From RGIG4708 sp045538875 (lineage in GTDB: Bacteria > Bacillota > Clostridia > UMGS1810): 42,976 nt of DNA. The stretch covers positions 1 to 42,976 of the forward strand of contig JAZQEG010000027.1 of the NCBI GenBank assembly GCA_045538875.1, read 5' to 3'. Positions 8,459 through 15,496 of the stretch are shown here, in pieces. Under the pieces are notes generated by a model. The model was not told the origin of the DNA and searched no databases. It saw only the letters and a list, made by a program, of their open reading frames with translations. The position numbers were made by a program, and so were the translations under genes. The number at the start of each line of letters is the position of its first letter. The first letter of the stretch is position 1.

Positions 8459-8472
8459 TGCATAATTATTCG
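8459..8472. promoter_or_regulatory. ARG box 2 (ArgR/AhrC operator)
   Basis: TGCATAATTATTCG matches the ARG-box consensus at 13 of 14 positions. It is 73 bp (centre to centre) from box 1, close to seven helical turns, which would suit a bridging ArgR hexamer. Confidence 0.65.
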
Positions 8473-8516
8473 ATTATTTGTGAATATATACATTGTTTAT
8501 GCATTTGTATCTGCCT

Positions 8517-8577
8517 TAGCCGAAAGTTACCGAAATTACGCCGTTTCAGGCGGGTTCGGATTACTCTCTTTCGGCTA
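8517..8577. other. 61-nt branched hairpin of unknown role
   Basis: A perfect 10-bp outer stem (TAGCCGAAAG with CTTTCGGCTA) encloses CCGAA/TTCGG and CGCC/GGCG stems with a 6-nt loop. No T-tract follows on either strand, so it is not an ordinary terminator. It lies between the folT terminator and the arg promoter. It could be a small RNA, an mRNA-processing site or a palindromic repeat. Confidence 0.6.
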
Positions 8578-8580
8578 GAT

Positions 8581-8611
8581 AAAAATGCGAAGTACCAACC
8601 GATACTTCGCA
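8581..8611 (-). terminator. Rho-independent terminator of folT
   Basis: A 9-bp stem TGCGAAGTA/TACTTCGCA with an 8-nt loop is followed by TTTTTAT on the minus strand. It lies 5 nt after the folT stop. Confidence 0.88.
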
Positions 8612-8615
8612 CATA

Positions 8616-9380
8616 TTATTTAAAAACTTTTTTGTAAAATTTGAGCAAATATGTAATTACAAATGATGAAATTACAACCGATACAAGTTCCTGCAGCAGC
8701 CTTGGCAGGTAAAATGCCGCAAACCCCAGTTTGCCGAGTGCAGGAATAAATGCTATTAATATATAGGTGTTAACAGTGGTTACAAGTACATCCGAAATGA
8801 GCAAAGTTACAAATATTCTTATATATTGTTTCGCAAAAAGCGTTCCATATTTTTTTTGCAACAAAATGCTTGCCGCATAAGCCAAAAATCCAATTACGCA
8901 CACAGCATACATTCCATATGTAAAATAAGCCGTTTTACTGCCAAATCCGTTAATTATGCTGCCCCACAGGCTTTGGGGTAACAAGTATGAAAATATATGG
9001 TTTGCACCGCCAACAATTCCCATACATAATACAAAAATTAAATATGCTTTGCTTATTGCACTTGCCGAAACCTTTTTTAAATATTTGTAAATAATTGCTG
9101 TAATTGCACTGCCCGATGCAGCAGTAATAGTCAACGGAAATATATATGCTCCCTCAGGCTTTAGCACATATCCAAAAAAGTCGTTAAGGCCGCTGACAAG
9201 CGCCCCATACACAGGCCCAAACAAAAATGCAGGTATTTTGGTAAAAAAGCCCGAAATGCCAAGCCGCATACCTGTGCCTCCGCCCATATAAACCATATAG
9301 CTAAAATTGCGAAGCACAAGGCCAAGTGCCAAAAACATAGCACACTGAACAATAATTTTGGTAGAATTATTTTTTTGCAT
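8616..9380 (-). CDS. folT: ECF transporter S component, folate family (FolT)
   Basis: This 254-residue membrane protein has about six predicted hydrophobic segments. It is the substrate-binding S component of an energy-coupling factor importer and would work with EcfA, EcfA' and EcfT encoded elsewhere. The folate-family pattern is visible: an Arg-containing first helix, FGPVYGALVSGLNDFFGY and PEGAYIFPLTITA. A THF riboswitch directly upstream independently supports folate as substrate. The ATG follows a T-tract, and its SD (AAAGGGG) is inside the expression-platform hairpin. It is a single-gene unit with its own terminator. Confidence 0.88.
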   Translation of the reverse strand: MQKNNSTKIIVQCAMFLALGLVLRNFSYMVYMGGGTGMRLGISGFFTKIPAFLFGPVYGALVSGLNDFFGYVLKPEGAYIFPLTITAASGSAITAIIYKYLKKVSASAISKAYLIFVLCMGIVGGANHIFSYLLPQSLWGSIINGFGSKTAYFTYGMYAVCVIGFLAYAASILLQKKYGTLFAKQYIRIFVTLLISDVLVTTVNTYILIAFIPALGKLGFAAFYLPRLLQELVSVVISSFVITYLLKFYKKVFK

Positions 9381-9388
9381 TAAAAAAA

Positions 9389-9439
9389 CCCCTTTCGTTT
9401 TCAGGGGCTGTTACAGGTATAAGTATAAAGTGTAACAGC
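9389..9439 (-). promoter_or_regulatory. Expression platform of the THF riboswitch
   Basis: Two adjacent hairpins occur: a 9-bp stem GCTGTTACA/TGTAACAGC (9407-9439), then CCCCT/AGGGG (9389-9407) followed by seven T and the folT ATG. The CTGTTACA strand (9431-9438) is also the 3' side of aptamer P1, so P1 and the 9-bp hairpin exclude each other. The GGGG strand carries the folT SD, so both termination and translation could be affected. Confidence 0.7.
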
Positions 9440-9531
9440 GGATGAAATGCCAATCTTAGTTTGCAGACTCTACTCCCATTCTGCACAGTCCCCATAGTTT
9501 TATATGAGGATTTGGCACATGCTCTGATACA
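9431..9531 (-). ncRNA. Tetrahydrofolate (THF) riboswitch aptamer
   Basis: The minus strand shows the class features. P1 is TGTATCAG/CTGTTACA with one T-T mismatch. An AGAGCA-type 5' junction strand follows, then a P2-like ATGTGCCAAATC/GATTGGCAT pairing. A hairpin TGCAG/CTGCA carries the conserved loop start AATGGGA, and the 3' strand is TTCATCCGCTG (consensus CAUCCGCU). It lies just upstream of folT, a classic target. High folate would be expected to lower FolT expression. Confidence 0.9.
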
Positions 9532-9541
9532 TTAAATTATA

Positions 9542-10312
9542 TCACAAATGTTTGATTTTGTAAACTGCTTTTGCATTGTTTTTTGTAATTTGTGCAAATT
9601 CTTGTGTTGATATACCACGCAGTTGTGCAATTTTTTGGCACACATGCTTTACATACACAGGGCAGTTGCGTTTGCCTCGGTTAGGCTCAGGAGCAAGGTA
9701 CGGAGAGTCAGTTTCTATAACAATCCTGTCATTTGGCACATACTTTGCCACTTCAACAAGATTGAGCGCATTTTTAAAAGTTACAGGCCCCGCAATAGAA
9801 ATATAAAAGCCCATATCAAGCAATATTTTTGCGCTCTCTTTGCTGCCAGAGTAGCAATGGATTATGCCATCGTGTGCATCTGATGATTTTAGTACATTTA
9901 TTGTGTCCTCCATAGCATCACGGGAGTGCACAACTATTGGCATATTGTTGCGCTTTGCAACATCTATCTGTGCCTCAAACCAATATCTCTGACATTCACG
10001 GCTCGGGCTGTCGTCAAAGTGGTAATCAAGCCCTATTTCGCCCAGAGCCACAACCTTTGGCCGAGTGAGCATTTGTTGTATTTTGCTAAGTGCTGTGTCA
10101 TCAAGCTTGCCAACATCGGCAGGATGTACGCCAACTGCAGCATAAACACATTCATATTTATTTGCAAGTTCAATTGCTGCCTCAGAGCTGTGTATATCGT
10201 AGCCAATTTCGGTAAATGCACAAATTTGGTTTTGTTTAAGCGACATTATAAACTCGTGTCTGTCCTCGTCAAAGCGGCGGTCATTTACATGAGCGTGTGT
10301 ATCAAAAAACAT
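9542..10312 (-). CDS. tatD: TatD family metal-dependent hydrolase / DNase
   Basis: A 256-residue TIM-barrel metallohydrolase of the amidohydrolase superfamily. TatD proteins act as 3'-5' exonucleases on DNA and are linked to DNA repair. Metal-binding motifs are visible: FFDTHAHVND near the start, ALGEIGLDYHFD in the middle, PIVVHSRDAM, GIIHCYSGS and IETDSPYLAPEP. The start at 10312 is chosen because AAAGGA is about 10 nt upstream. Codons further upstream read through the metG-tatD hairpin. It is downstream of metG, a pairing conserved in Firmicutes. Confidence 0.93.
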   Translation of the reverse strand: MFFDTHAHVNDRRFDEDRHEFIMSLKQNQICAFTEIGYDIHSSEAAIELANKYECVYAAVGVHPADVGKLDDTALSKIQQMLTRPKVVALGEIGLDYHFDDSPSRECQRYWFEAQIDVAKRNNMPIVVHSRDAMEDTINVLKSSDAHDGIIHCYSGSKESAKILLDMGFYISIAGPVTFKNALNLVEVAKYVPNDRIVIETDSPYLAPEPNRGKRNCPVYVKHVCQKIAQLRGISTQEFAQITKNNAKAVYKIKHL

Positions 10313-10350
10313 ATACTTACATTCCTTTCGTTGTGAGCGTGGCACAAATA

Positions 10351-10390
10351 ATGGATGAAACAAAGTATAGTTACACTTTATTTCATCCAT
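10351..10390. other. Long perfect hairpin between metG and tatD
   Basis: ATGGATGAAA pairs with TTTCATCCAT (10 bp). One mismatch follows, then AAAGT/ACTTT, with an 8-nt loop. No T-run follows, so it is more likely an mRNA-processing or partial attenuation site than a terminator. Confidence 0.55.
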
Positions 10391-10402
10391 AACATTTATT
10401 TG

Positions 10403-12328
10403 TCAGCTGATTTTTGAACCGTCGGGCATATCATCACTGTCGGGTGTAATCAGCGACAGGCCTTTGCCGTCGGATGAAGCCAAAATCATACCCTCGCTGA
10501 GCACACCGCGCAGCTTAACAGGCTTAAGGTTTGTAACAACTGCAACCTTTTTTCCTATCATTTGCTCGGGGGTGTAGTGCTCTGCAATGCCTGATACAAT
10601 CTGCCTTACCTCACTTCCTATTTTAATTTGCGAAACAAGCAGCTTTTTTGCACCGTCAACAGGCTTACATTCGAGCACCTTGCCCACTTTAAGCTCAATT
10701 TTTGCAAAATCATCTATTGTAATTTCGGGTGTTTTGTCTTGCTCTTGAGCCTCATGCTCTGCAGGCTTAAATATATCATTTGCAACCTCTTCAAGCTTTT
10801 TGGCCTCGTCAAGGCGGGCAAAAAGCGGAGTTGCCTGACCAACACAAATTGTACCCTCATCGGTAAATGCAAGTGCCTCATAATCACGAACGGATGCATT
10901 TATCTGCTGGAGGATTTTTTCGCTTGTTTCGGGCATAAACGGAGCAATTAAAACACCTATAAATCTTATGGCTTCACATAGGTTGTACAAAACGGTTTTA
11001 AGCCTTAAAAGCTTTGCCTCATCCTTTGCAAGAGCCCATGGCATAGTTTCGTCAATGTATTTGTTGCTGCGTCTTGCAAGGGCAATAATGCTTTCTATTG
11101 CATCTGCTGTTTTAAACTTGTTCATAAGGTCGGTAACACTTTTTTTGCACTCGCCGCATTCTGCCTTAAGCTCGCTGTCAACATCCTCAAAAACACAAGG
11201 ATTTGTAATTGAACCGCCAAAATATTTGTTAATCATTGCAACAGTTCTGTTTACAAGATTGCCAAGAGTGTTTGCAAGGTCTGCATTGTATCTTGAAATA
11301 ATTGTTTCAAGAGTGATGGTGCCGTCCTGAGCAAATGGCATTTCGCGCAGCAAATAATATCTTATGGCATCAACGCCAAAGTGACGCACCAAATCGTCTG
11401 CGTACATTACATTGCCTTTTGATTTGCTCATTTTGTCATTGCCCGAAAGCAGCCACGGGTGGCCAAATATCTGCTTTGGTAACGGCTCGCCCAGTGCCAT
11501 AAGCATAATAGGCCAGTATATTGTGTGAAAACGCAAAATATCCTTGCCTATAATATGAACATTTGCGGGCCAGTACTTGTTGTAAAGTTCGCCTTTTTCA
11601 TCTACATTATAGCCAAGAGCGGTTATATAATTTGAAAGAGCATCTATCCATACATATATAACATGATTTTGGTCAAAGGTAACGGGCACACCCCATTTAA
11701 ATGACGAGCGTGACACACACAAATCCTGAAGTCCTGGTTTTAAAAAGTTGTTTACCATTTCTTTTTTGCGGGATTCGGGCTGAATAAACTCAGGATTGTC
11801 CTCAATGTACTTCATAAGTCTGTCCTGATATTTGCTCATTTTAAAGAAATAAGCTTCCTCATTTGTTTTGGAAACAGGGCGTCCGCAATCGGGGCAGCAA
11901 CCGTCTGTTATCTGAGTGTCGGTAAAAAATGATTCACAAGGCACGCAGTACCAGCCTGTATACTCACTTTTGTAAATGTCACCCTGATCGTACAGCTTTT
12001 TAAATATCTTTTTAACTGCCTCTTCATGATAGTCGTCGGTTGTACGAATAAATTTGTCATAGCTTGTGTTCATAAGGTTCCAGATGTCTTTAATCTGACC
12101 TGCAACATTGTCAACATACTGTTTGGGACTGATGCCGCATTGTTTTGCAATATCCTCTATTTTTTGGCCGTGTTCATCGGTACCTGTCAAAAAAAACACA
12201 TCGTTGCCAATCATTCTTTTAAATCTTGCTATTGCATCGGTAAGCACAATTTCATAAGTGTTGCCTATGTGAGGCTTACGGGAGGTATATGCAATAGCGG
12301 TAGTTATATAAAATTTTTCTTTTTCCAT
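10403..12328 (-). CDS. metG: Methionyl-tRNA synthetase
   Basis: Class I aminoacyl-tRNA synthetase that charges tRNA-Met. The HIGH-type motif is HIGN near residue 20. A zinc knuckle with CVPCE and CPDCG follows, and KMSKSKGN is the KMSKS loop. The C-terminal 110 residues (IDDFAKIELKVGKVLECKPV onward) form the EMAP/Arc1p-type tRNA-binding domain used for dimerisation and tRNA binding. About 641 residues, normal. ATG at 12328 is preferred over a TTG three codons earlier because GGGAAGGA is 9 nt from it. First gene of the metG-tatD unit. Confidence 0.97.
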   Translation of the reverse strand: MEKEKFYITTAIAYTSRKPHIGNTYEIVLTDAIARFKRMIGNDVFFLTGTDEHGQKIEDIAKQCGISPKQYVDNVAGQIKDIWNLMNTSYDKFIRTTDDYHEEAVKKIFKKLYDQGDIYKSEYTGWYCVPCESFFTDTQITDGCCPDCGRPVSKTNEEAYFFKMSKYQDRLMKYIEDNPEFIQPESRKKEMVNNFLKPGLQDLCVSRSSFKWGVPVTFDQNHVIYVWIDALSNYITALGYNVDEKGELYNKYWPANVHIIGKDILRFHTIYWPIMLMALGEPLPKQIFGHPWLLSGNDKMSKSKGNVMYADDLVRHFGVDAIRYYLLREMPFAQDGTITLETIISRYNADLANTLGNLVNRTVAMINKYFGGSITNPCVFEDVDSELKAECGECKKSVTDLMNKFKTADAIESIIALARRSNKYIDETMPWALAKDEAKLLRLKTVLYNLCEAIRFIGVLIAPFMPETSEKILQQINASVRDYEALAFTDEGTICVGQATPLFARLDEAKKLEEVANDIFKPAEHEAQEQDKTPEITIDDFAKIELKVGKVLECKPVDGAKKLLVSQIKIGSEVRQIVSGIAEHYTPEQMIGKKVAVVTNLKPVKLRGVLSEGMILASSDGKGLSLITPDSDDMPDGSKIS

Positions 12329-12365
12329 TAATGTCAATCCTTCCCAACATAATTATACATAATAT

Positions 12366-12394
12366 ATCATACCATTTTTATCACAATTTTACAA
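12366..12394 (-). promoter_or_regulatory. Promoter of metG-tatD
   Basis: Minus strand TTGTAA (12389-12394), 17-bp spacer, TATGAT (12366-12371) with an extended TGG before the -10. It is divergent from the promoter at 12403. Confidence 0.65.
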
Positions 12395-12402
12395 GTATTT
12401 TG

Positions 12403-12431
12403 TTGACCTTTTTTTGATAATATGGTACAAT
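12403..12431 (+). promoter_or_regulatory. Promoter of the C_GCAxxG_C_C gene
   Basis: TTGACC (12403-12408), 17-bp spacer, TACAAT (12426-12431), with an extended -10 TGG. About 50 nt upstream of the ATG. Confidence 0.75.
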
Positions 12432-12479
12432 CGTAAAAAATAGCGTAACAGTATTCAACCTAACAAAAGGAGTATAAAT

Positions 12480-12929
12480 ATGAACCACAGAGAAAAAGCC
12501 AGAGATTTGTTTGTACAAGGATATAACTGTTCTCAAGCAGTTGTTGCTGCATATTGCGATGTTACAGGGCTCGATTTTGAAACAAGCCTCAAAATTTCAT
12601 CATCATTTGGTGCAGGTATGGGCAAAATGCGCTCTGTATGCGGCGCAGTAACAGGTATGTTTATTGTGGCAGGGCTGCTTTGGGGCAACATCGACCCCGA
12701 CACCGCCTCCAAGGAAAAGCACTACACCCTAATTCAGCAAATGGCACAGCGCTTTAAAGATGAACACAATACAATTGTGTGTATGGAGCTGCTAAAAAAC
12801 TTAAAAACCGACACCGCACCAAAGCCCGACGAGCGCACGGAGGATTACTACAAAGTCCGCCCTTGCGTAAGGTTTGTAGAGTGTGCATGTGATATACTTG
12901 ATGACATAATAAAAGGTTGCTGCAAATAA
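12480..12929 (+). CDS. C_GCAxxG_C_C family protein (putative redox/metal protein)
   Basis: A 149-residue protein of the C_GCAxxG_C_C family (TIGR01909-type). The namesake pattern is visible: YNCSQAV, VCGAVTGMF, then VCMELL and CVRFVECACDIL. The conserved Cys residues suggest a metal or redox cofactor. The family is common in anaerobes but has no firmly assigned reaction. SD AAAGGAG is 6 nt before the ATG. It is transcribed alone from a strong promoter and ends in a terminator that overlaps its last codons. Function is not assigned here. Confidence 0.85.
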   Translation: MNHREKARDLFVQGYNCSQAVVAAYCDVTGLDFETSLKISSSFGAGMGKMRSVCGAVTGMFIVAGLLWGNIDPDTASKEKHYTLIQQMAQRFKDEHNTIVCMELLKNLKTDTAPKPDERTEDYYKVRPCVRFVECACDILDDIIKGCCK

Positions 12930-12942
12930 GCAGCAACCTTTT
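12911..12942 (+). terminator. Terminator overlapping the stop of the C_GCAxxG_C_C gene
   Basis: A perfect 13-bp stem, AAAAGGTTGCTGC with GCAGCAACCTTTT, has loop AAATAA that contains the TAA stop. The last four codons are therefore part of the terminator. Confidence 0.9.
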
Positions 12943-12954
12943 ATTATGAATTTC

Positions 12955-13068
12955 AAACTCAATTCATCTTGCCCGACGGCGTACAGAGGTACGCCGAGAG
13001 GCGAGGTTTGTGCATAACAAAAAGGCATAAAATAAAAAGAAAAGCATATAAAAGATATGCTTTTTTTC
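12955..13068 (+). repeat. Intergenic repeat-like segment ending in a second terminator
   Basis: This 263-nt gap has no convincing gene. It holds GGCGTAC/GTACGCC (12974-12980 and 12986-12992 region), which can form a short hairpin. A GAGGCGAGG segment follows, then AAAGCATAT-AAAAG-ATATGCTTTTTTT (13041-13067), a plus-strand terminator. The GTAC core resembles the argJ-argB gap at 6086. Confidence 0.5.
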
Positions 13069-13159
13069 AAAATTAATTAAAATTAATGTTATTAACACAT
13101 ATATAGTTAGACATGGATGCCTTTTTGTGCTGCGAACTATTTTTTCATCTCACGCCAAG

Positions 13160-13200
13160 AAATACAGAAGTCCCTACTTTATTGTAGGGACTCTGTATTT
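13160..13200 (-). terminator. Terminator of rpsT
   Basis: Stem AAATACAGA/TCTGTATTT (9 bp) plus GTCCCTAC/GTAGGGAC (8 bp), with a single bulged A and loop TTTATT. The T-run after it on the minus strand is weak (TTTCTT). It lies just beyond the rpsT stop. Confidence 0.8.
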
Positions 13201-13205
13201 TAAAA

Positions 13206-13469
13206 TTATGCAATTTTGTTAAGTTTAAGTGACAACTGAGATTTCTTTCTTGCTGCTGTGTTTTTGTGGAGAATACCTTTTGCAACAGCCTGATCAATTT
13301 TTTTGAATGCAAGTTTGCAAGCCTCTGTAGCTTTTGCTACATCTTTTTCAGCTATGCAAGCTTCAAATTTTTTAATGCAAGTTTTAAGGTTTGATTTGAT
13401 CATCTGATTTCTGAGTGTCTTAGTTTTGATAACCAAAACTCTTTTCTTAGCAGATTTAATGTTAGGCAT
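13206..13469 (-). CDS. rpsT: 30S ribosomal protein S20
   Basis: An 87-residue, very basic protein with the S20 pattern: N-terminal MPNIKSAKKRV, a long helical middle and HKNTAARKKSQL near the C-terminus. It binds 16S rRNA in the body of the 30S subunit. SD GGAGGTG lies 7 nt before the ATG. A strong promoter and terminator make it a single-gene unit. A poly-basic helical protein of this size and motif set has no likely alternative identity. Confidence 0.97.
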   Translation of the reverse strand: MPNIKSAKKRVLVIKTKTLRNQMIKSNLKTCIKKFEACIAEKDVAKATEACKLAFKKIDQAVAKGILHKNTAARKKSQLSLKLNKIA

Positions 13470-13505
13470 AATTTCACCTCCGTTGTTTAATAGTCAACTT
13501 TTAGA

Positions 13506-13535
13506 ATTATAACACAAATCATTTCCAAAAGTCAA
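13506..13535 (-). promoter_or_regulatory. Promoter of rpsT
   Basis: Minus strand TTGACT (13530-13535), 18-bp spacer, TATAAT (13506-13511) with an extended TGT. It starts about 10 nt beyond the rqcH stop. Confidence 0.75.
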
Positions 13536-13545
13536 TAGTAATTTT

Positions 13546-15300
13546 TTATTTTGTTAAAATTGTTTCGTCAGGATTAACATATATGGTATTGTAATTTACA
13601 TATATAACCATACCGGGTTTTGCACCTGCCGGTTTTTTTACATTTTTAACCTCCGTATAGTCAACCGGCACATTTTGCCCCCCTCTTGCTTTGCTGTAAT
13701 ATGCCGCAAGGGTTGCCGCTTCAATGTAAGTACTATCGGGTACATTTTGTGCATCGGTTGTTTTAACTATTACATGAGAGCCGTGTATAAGCTTTGTATG
13801 AAACCACAAATCTGTGCTTCGGCTCAGCTTTAATGTGACATAATCATTTTGCATATTGTTTTTGCCAACATAAATATCGTAGCCGTCACTGCTTATAAAA
13901 TGCATAGGTGTAGGTGCTGACGGCTTTTTATTCTTTTTAAGTTTATCCCTTTTTCGCAAATACTTTTGCTCTATAAGCTCATCGCGAATTTGATTAATTT
14001 CGGTTATAGTTTCTACATTTAATATAGCTGCCTGTACAGATTCAAGATACTCTATTTCCTGCTCGTTGATTTTTTTCTGTTTTTGAGTTTCTATTTCCGC
14101 TGTTTTGTCTTTGTTGTACCGCTTGTAATATTTTTGGGCATTTTGTGATGGAGTTAAGTCCTTTTTTAAAGGAATATATATTTTTTCGAGGCTTTCGGAG
14201 TAAAAATTCTCTACCTCAATGCTTTCCATTCCCTGAACTATACGGTAAATGTTGGCGGTTATAAGGTCGCCGTATAATTTGTATTTTTCTCTCTTTGCAA
14301 CCTTTACAAGAGTTTCGTTTTGAATTTGCAGCTTTTTGCGGCAACGGTCAATATTGTTGTTTACAAATTTTAAAAGATCGGAGCTTTTTTGCCACATCGC
14401 CTCTTTGGCTGCCTTTTTGCCGTAAAAGCCGTCAAGTGCCTCGCTCATTGTGTCGTATTTTTCACTCAGTGCAAGTGTTTCGTAAAGAGAAATATCAACC
14501 CCCGTAAAGTCCATCATTTTTCCGCTTTGTAAATTGGTTAGCACAGTAGGCTTAAATTCACCTGCTCTTATTTTGTCAAACATATAAACAAAGCATCTTG
14601 CAATTCTGTCAATTACAGCCTCCCCAACATCGCACCCTCTTGTGTCACAGCTGCCTGTGGCTCTGTATACAACCTCCGATGCAACAACGGGGCTTATGCC
14701 CGAATAAGCGTTCATAAGCATATTTTTAAGTTCTGTTTCACCGTTATCAAGCACAGACACTACATCATTTTCATCTGCTTTGAGAGGATTCCTTTTGCCC
14801 TGAGATGGCGGAAGTTCATACATAAGCCCAGGGAGCACCTGACGCACGGAGCTTACAGTTATGTCAATATGATATATGCTGTCAAGAATTTTCCCCGATG
14901 TATCGGTAAGGATAATGTTGGAATGTTTTCCCATTATTTCTATAATAAGAGTCTTTATCCCCTTAAAGCCCAGTTCATCTGTTGACTCTATGTTCATTCT
15001 TATTATTCTTTCAAAATCAACCTGCTCAAACCCCACTATTTTGCCGCCCGAAAGGTGCTTTCGTAAAAGCATACAAAACATAGGAGGCGAGGTTGGATTT
15101 TCTTTTGTTACATTTGTAATGTGAACTCTTGGAAACGAAGGATTTGCACACAAAAGAAGCTTGTAATTGCCACCGAGAGACCGGATGTGCATCACAATTT
15201 CACTTCGCTCGGGCTGATGGATTTTGTCCACCCTGCCGCCTTTAAGCTTATTATTCAGTTCATTTACAAGACAATTTATTGTTATTCCGTCAAAAGGCAT
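13546..15300 (-). CDS. rqcH: RqcH / NFACT family ribosome quality-control protein
   Basis: A 584-residue NFACT protein (also annotated FbpA or fibronectin-binding). RqcH binds obstructed 50S subunits and recruits Ala-tRNA to add C-terminal alanine tails to stalled chains. Visible parts are an NFACT-N domain (residues about 1-200, MPFDGITINCLVNEL and GKHSNIILTD), a central coiled coil (about 270-430, many K/E/Q) and an NFACT-R domain (about 450-560, DLWFHTKLIHGSHVIVK and YYSKARGGQ). SD GGAGG is 8 nt before the ATG. A possible extended -10 (TGTTATAAT) lies at 15358-15366. Divergent from nifJ. Confidence 0.92.
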   Translation of the reverse strand: MPFDGITINCLVNELNNKLKGGRVDKIHQPERSEIVMHIRSLGGNYKLLLCANPSFPRVHITNVTKENPTSPPMFCMLLRKHLSGGKIVGFEQVDFERIIRMNIESTDELGFKGIKTLIIEIMGKHSNIILTDTSGKILDSIYHIDITVSSVRQVLPGLMYELPPSQGKRNPLKADENDVVSVLDNGETELKNMLMNAYSGISPVVASEVVYRATGSCDTRGCDVGEAVIDRIARCFVYMFDKIRAGEFKPTVLTNLQSGKMMDFTGVDISLYETLALSEKYDTMSEALDGFYGKKAAKEAMWQKSSDLLKFVNNNIDRCRKKLQIQNETLVKVAKREKYKLYGDLITANIYRIVQGMESIEVENFYSESLEKIYIPLKKDLTPSQNAQKYYKRYNKDKTAEIETQKQKKINEQEIEYLESVQAAILNVETITEINQIRDELIEQKYLRKRDKLKKNKKPSAPTPMHFISSDGYDIYVGKNNMQNDYVTLKLSRSTDLWFHTKLIHGSHVIVKTTDAQNVPDSTYIEAATLAAYYSKARGGQNVPVDYTEVKNVKKPAGAKPGMVIYVNYNTIYVNPDETILTK

Positions 15301-15415
15301 TTAAGTAACCTCCGCAAATCAGATATTTATCTTAAGATAAACTTACAAATTAAGTTAATTATAACACAAAAAAATTAATTAATACAGGTAATATTTTAAA
15401 AAAATACAAAAAATA

Positions 15416-15444
15416 TTGAAATACATAAATTTTTGTGGTATAAT
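15416..15444 (+). promoter_or_regulatory. Promoter of nifJ (PFOR)
   Basis: TTGAAA (15416-15421), exactly 17 bp, TATAAT (15439-15444), preceded by TGG (extended -10). This strong promoter suits a highly expressed central enzyme. Confidence 0.85.
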
Positions 15445-15496
15445 TGCACTATATGTTTATAAAACAAAACTTTTTAAAAATTACAGGAGGTACAAT

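Noticed and set aside
8481..8494. Third ARG-box-like sequence TGAATATATACATT
   Set aside because: It has a 12-bp rather than 14-bp dyad and fails the ATNCA half; too weak to list.
9926..10336. 136-residue plus-strand frame opposite tatD
   Set aside because: Antisense shadow of a well-supported gene; composition shows no protein family.
12338..12479. T-box leader upstream of metG
   Set aside because: The leader before metG is under about 40 nt from the promoter; there is no room for specifier or antiterminator structures.
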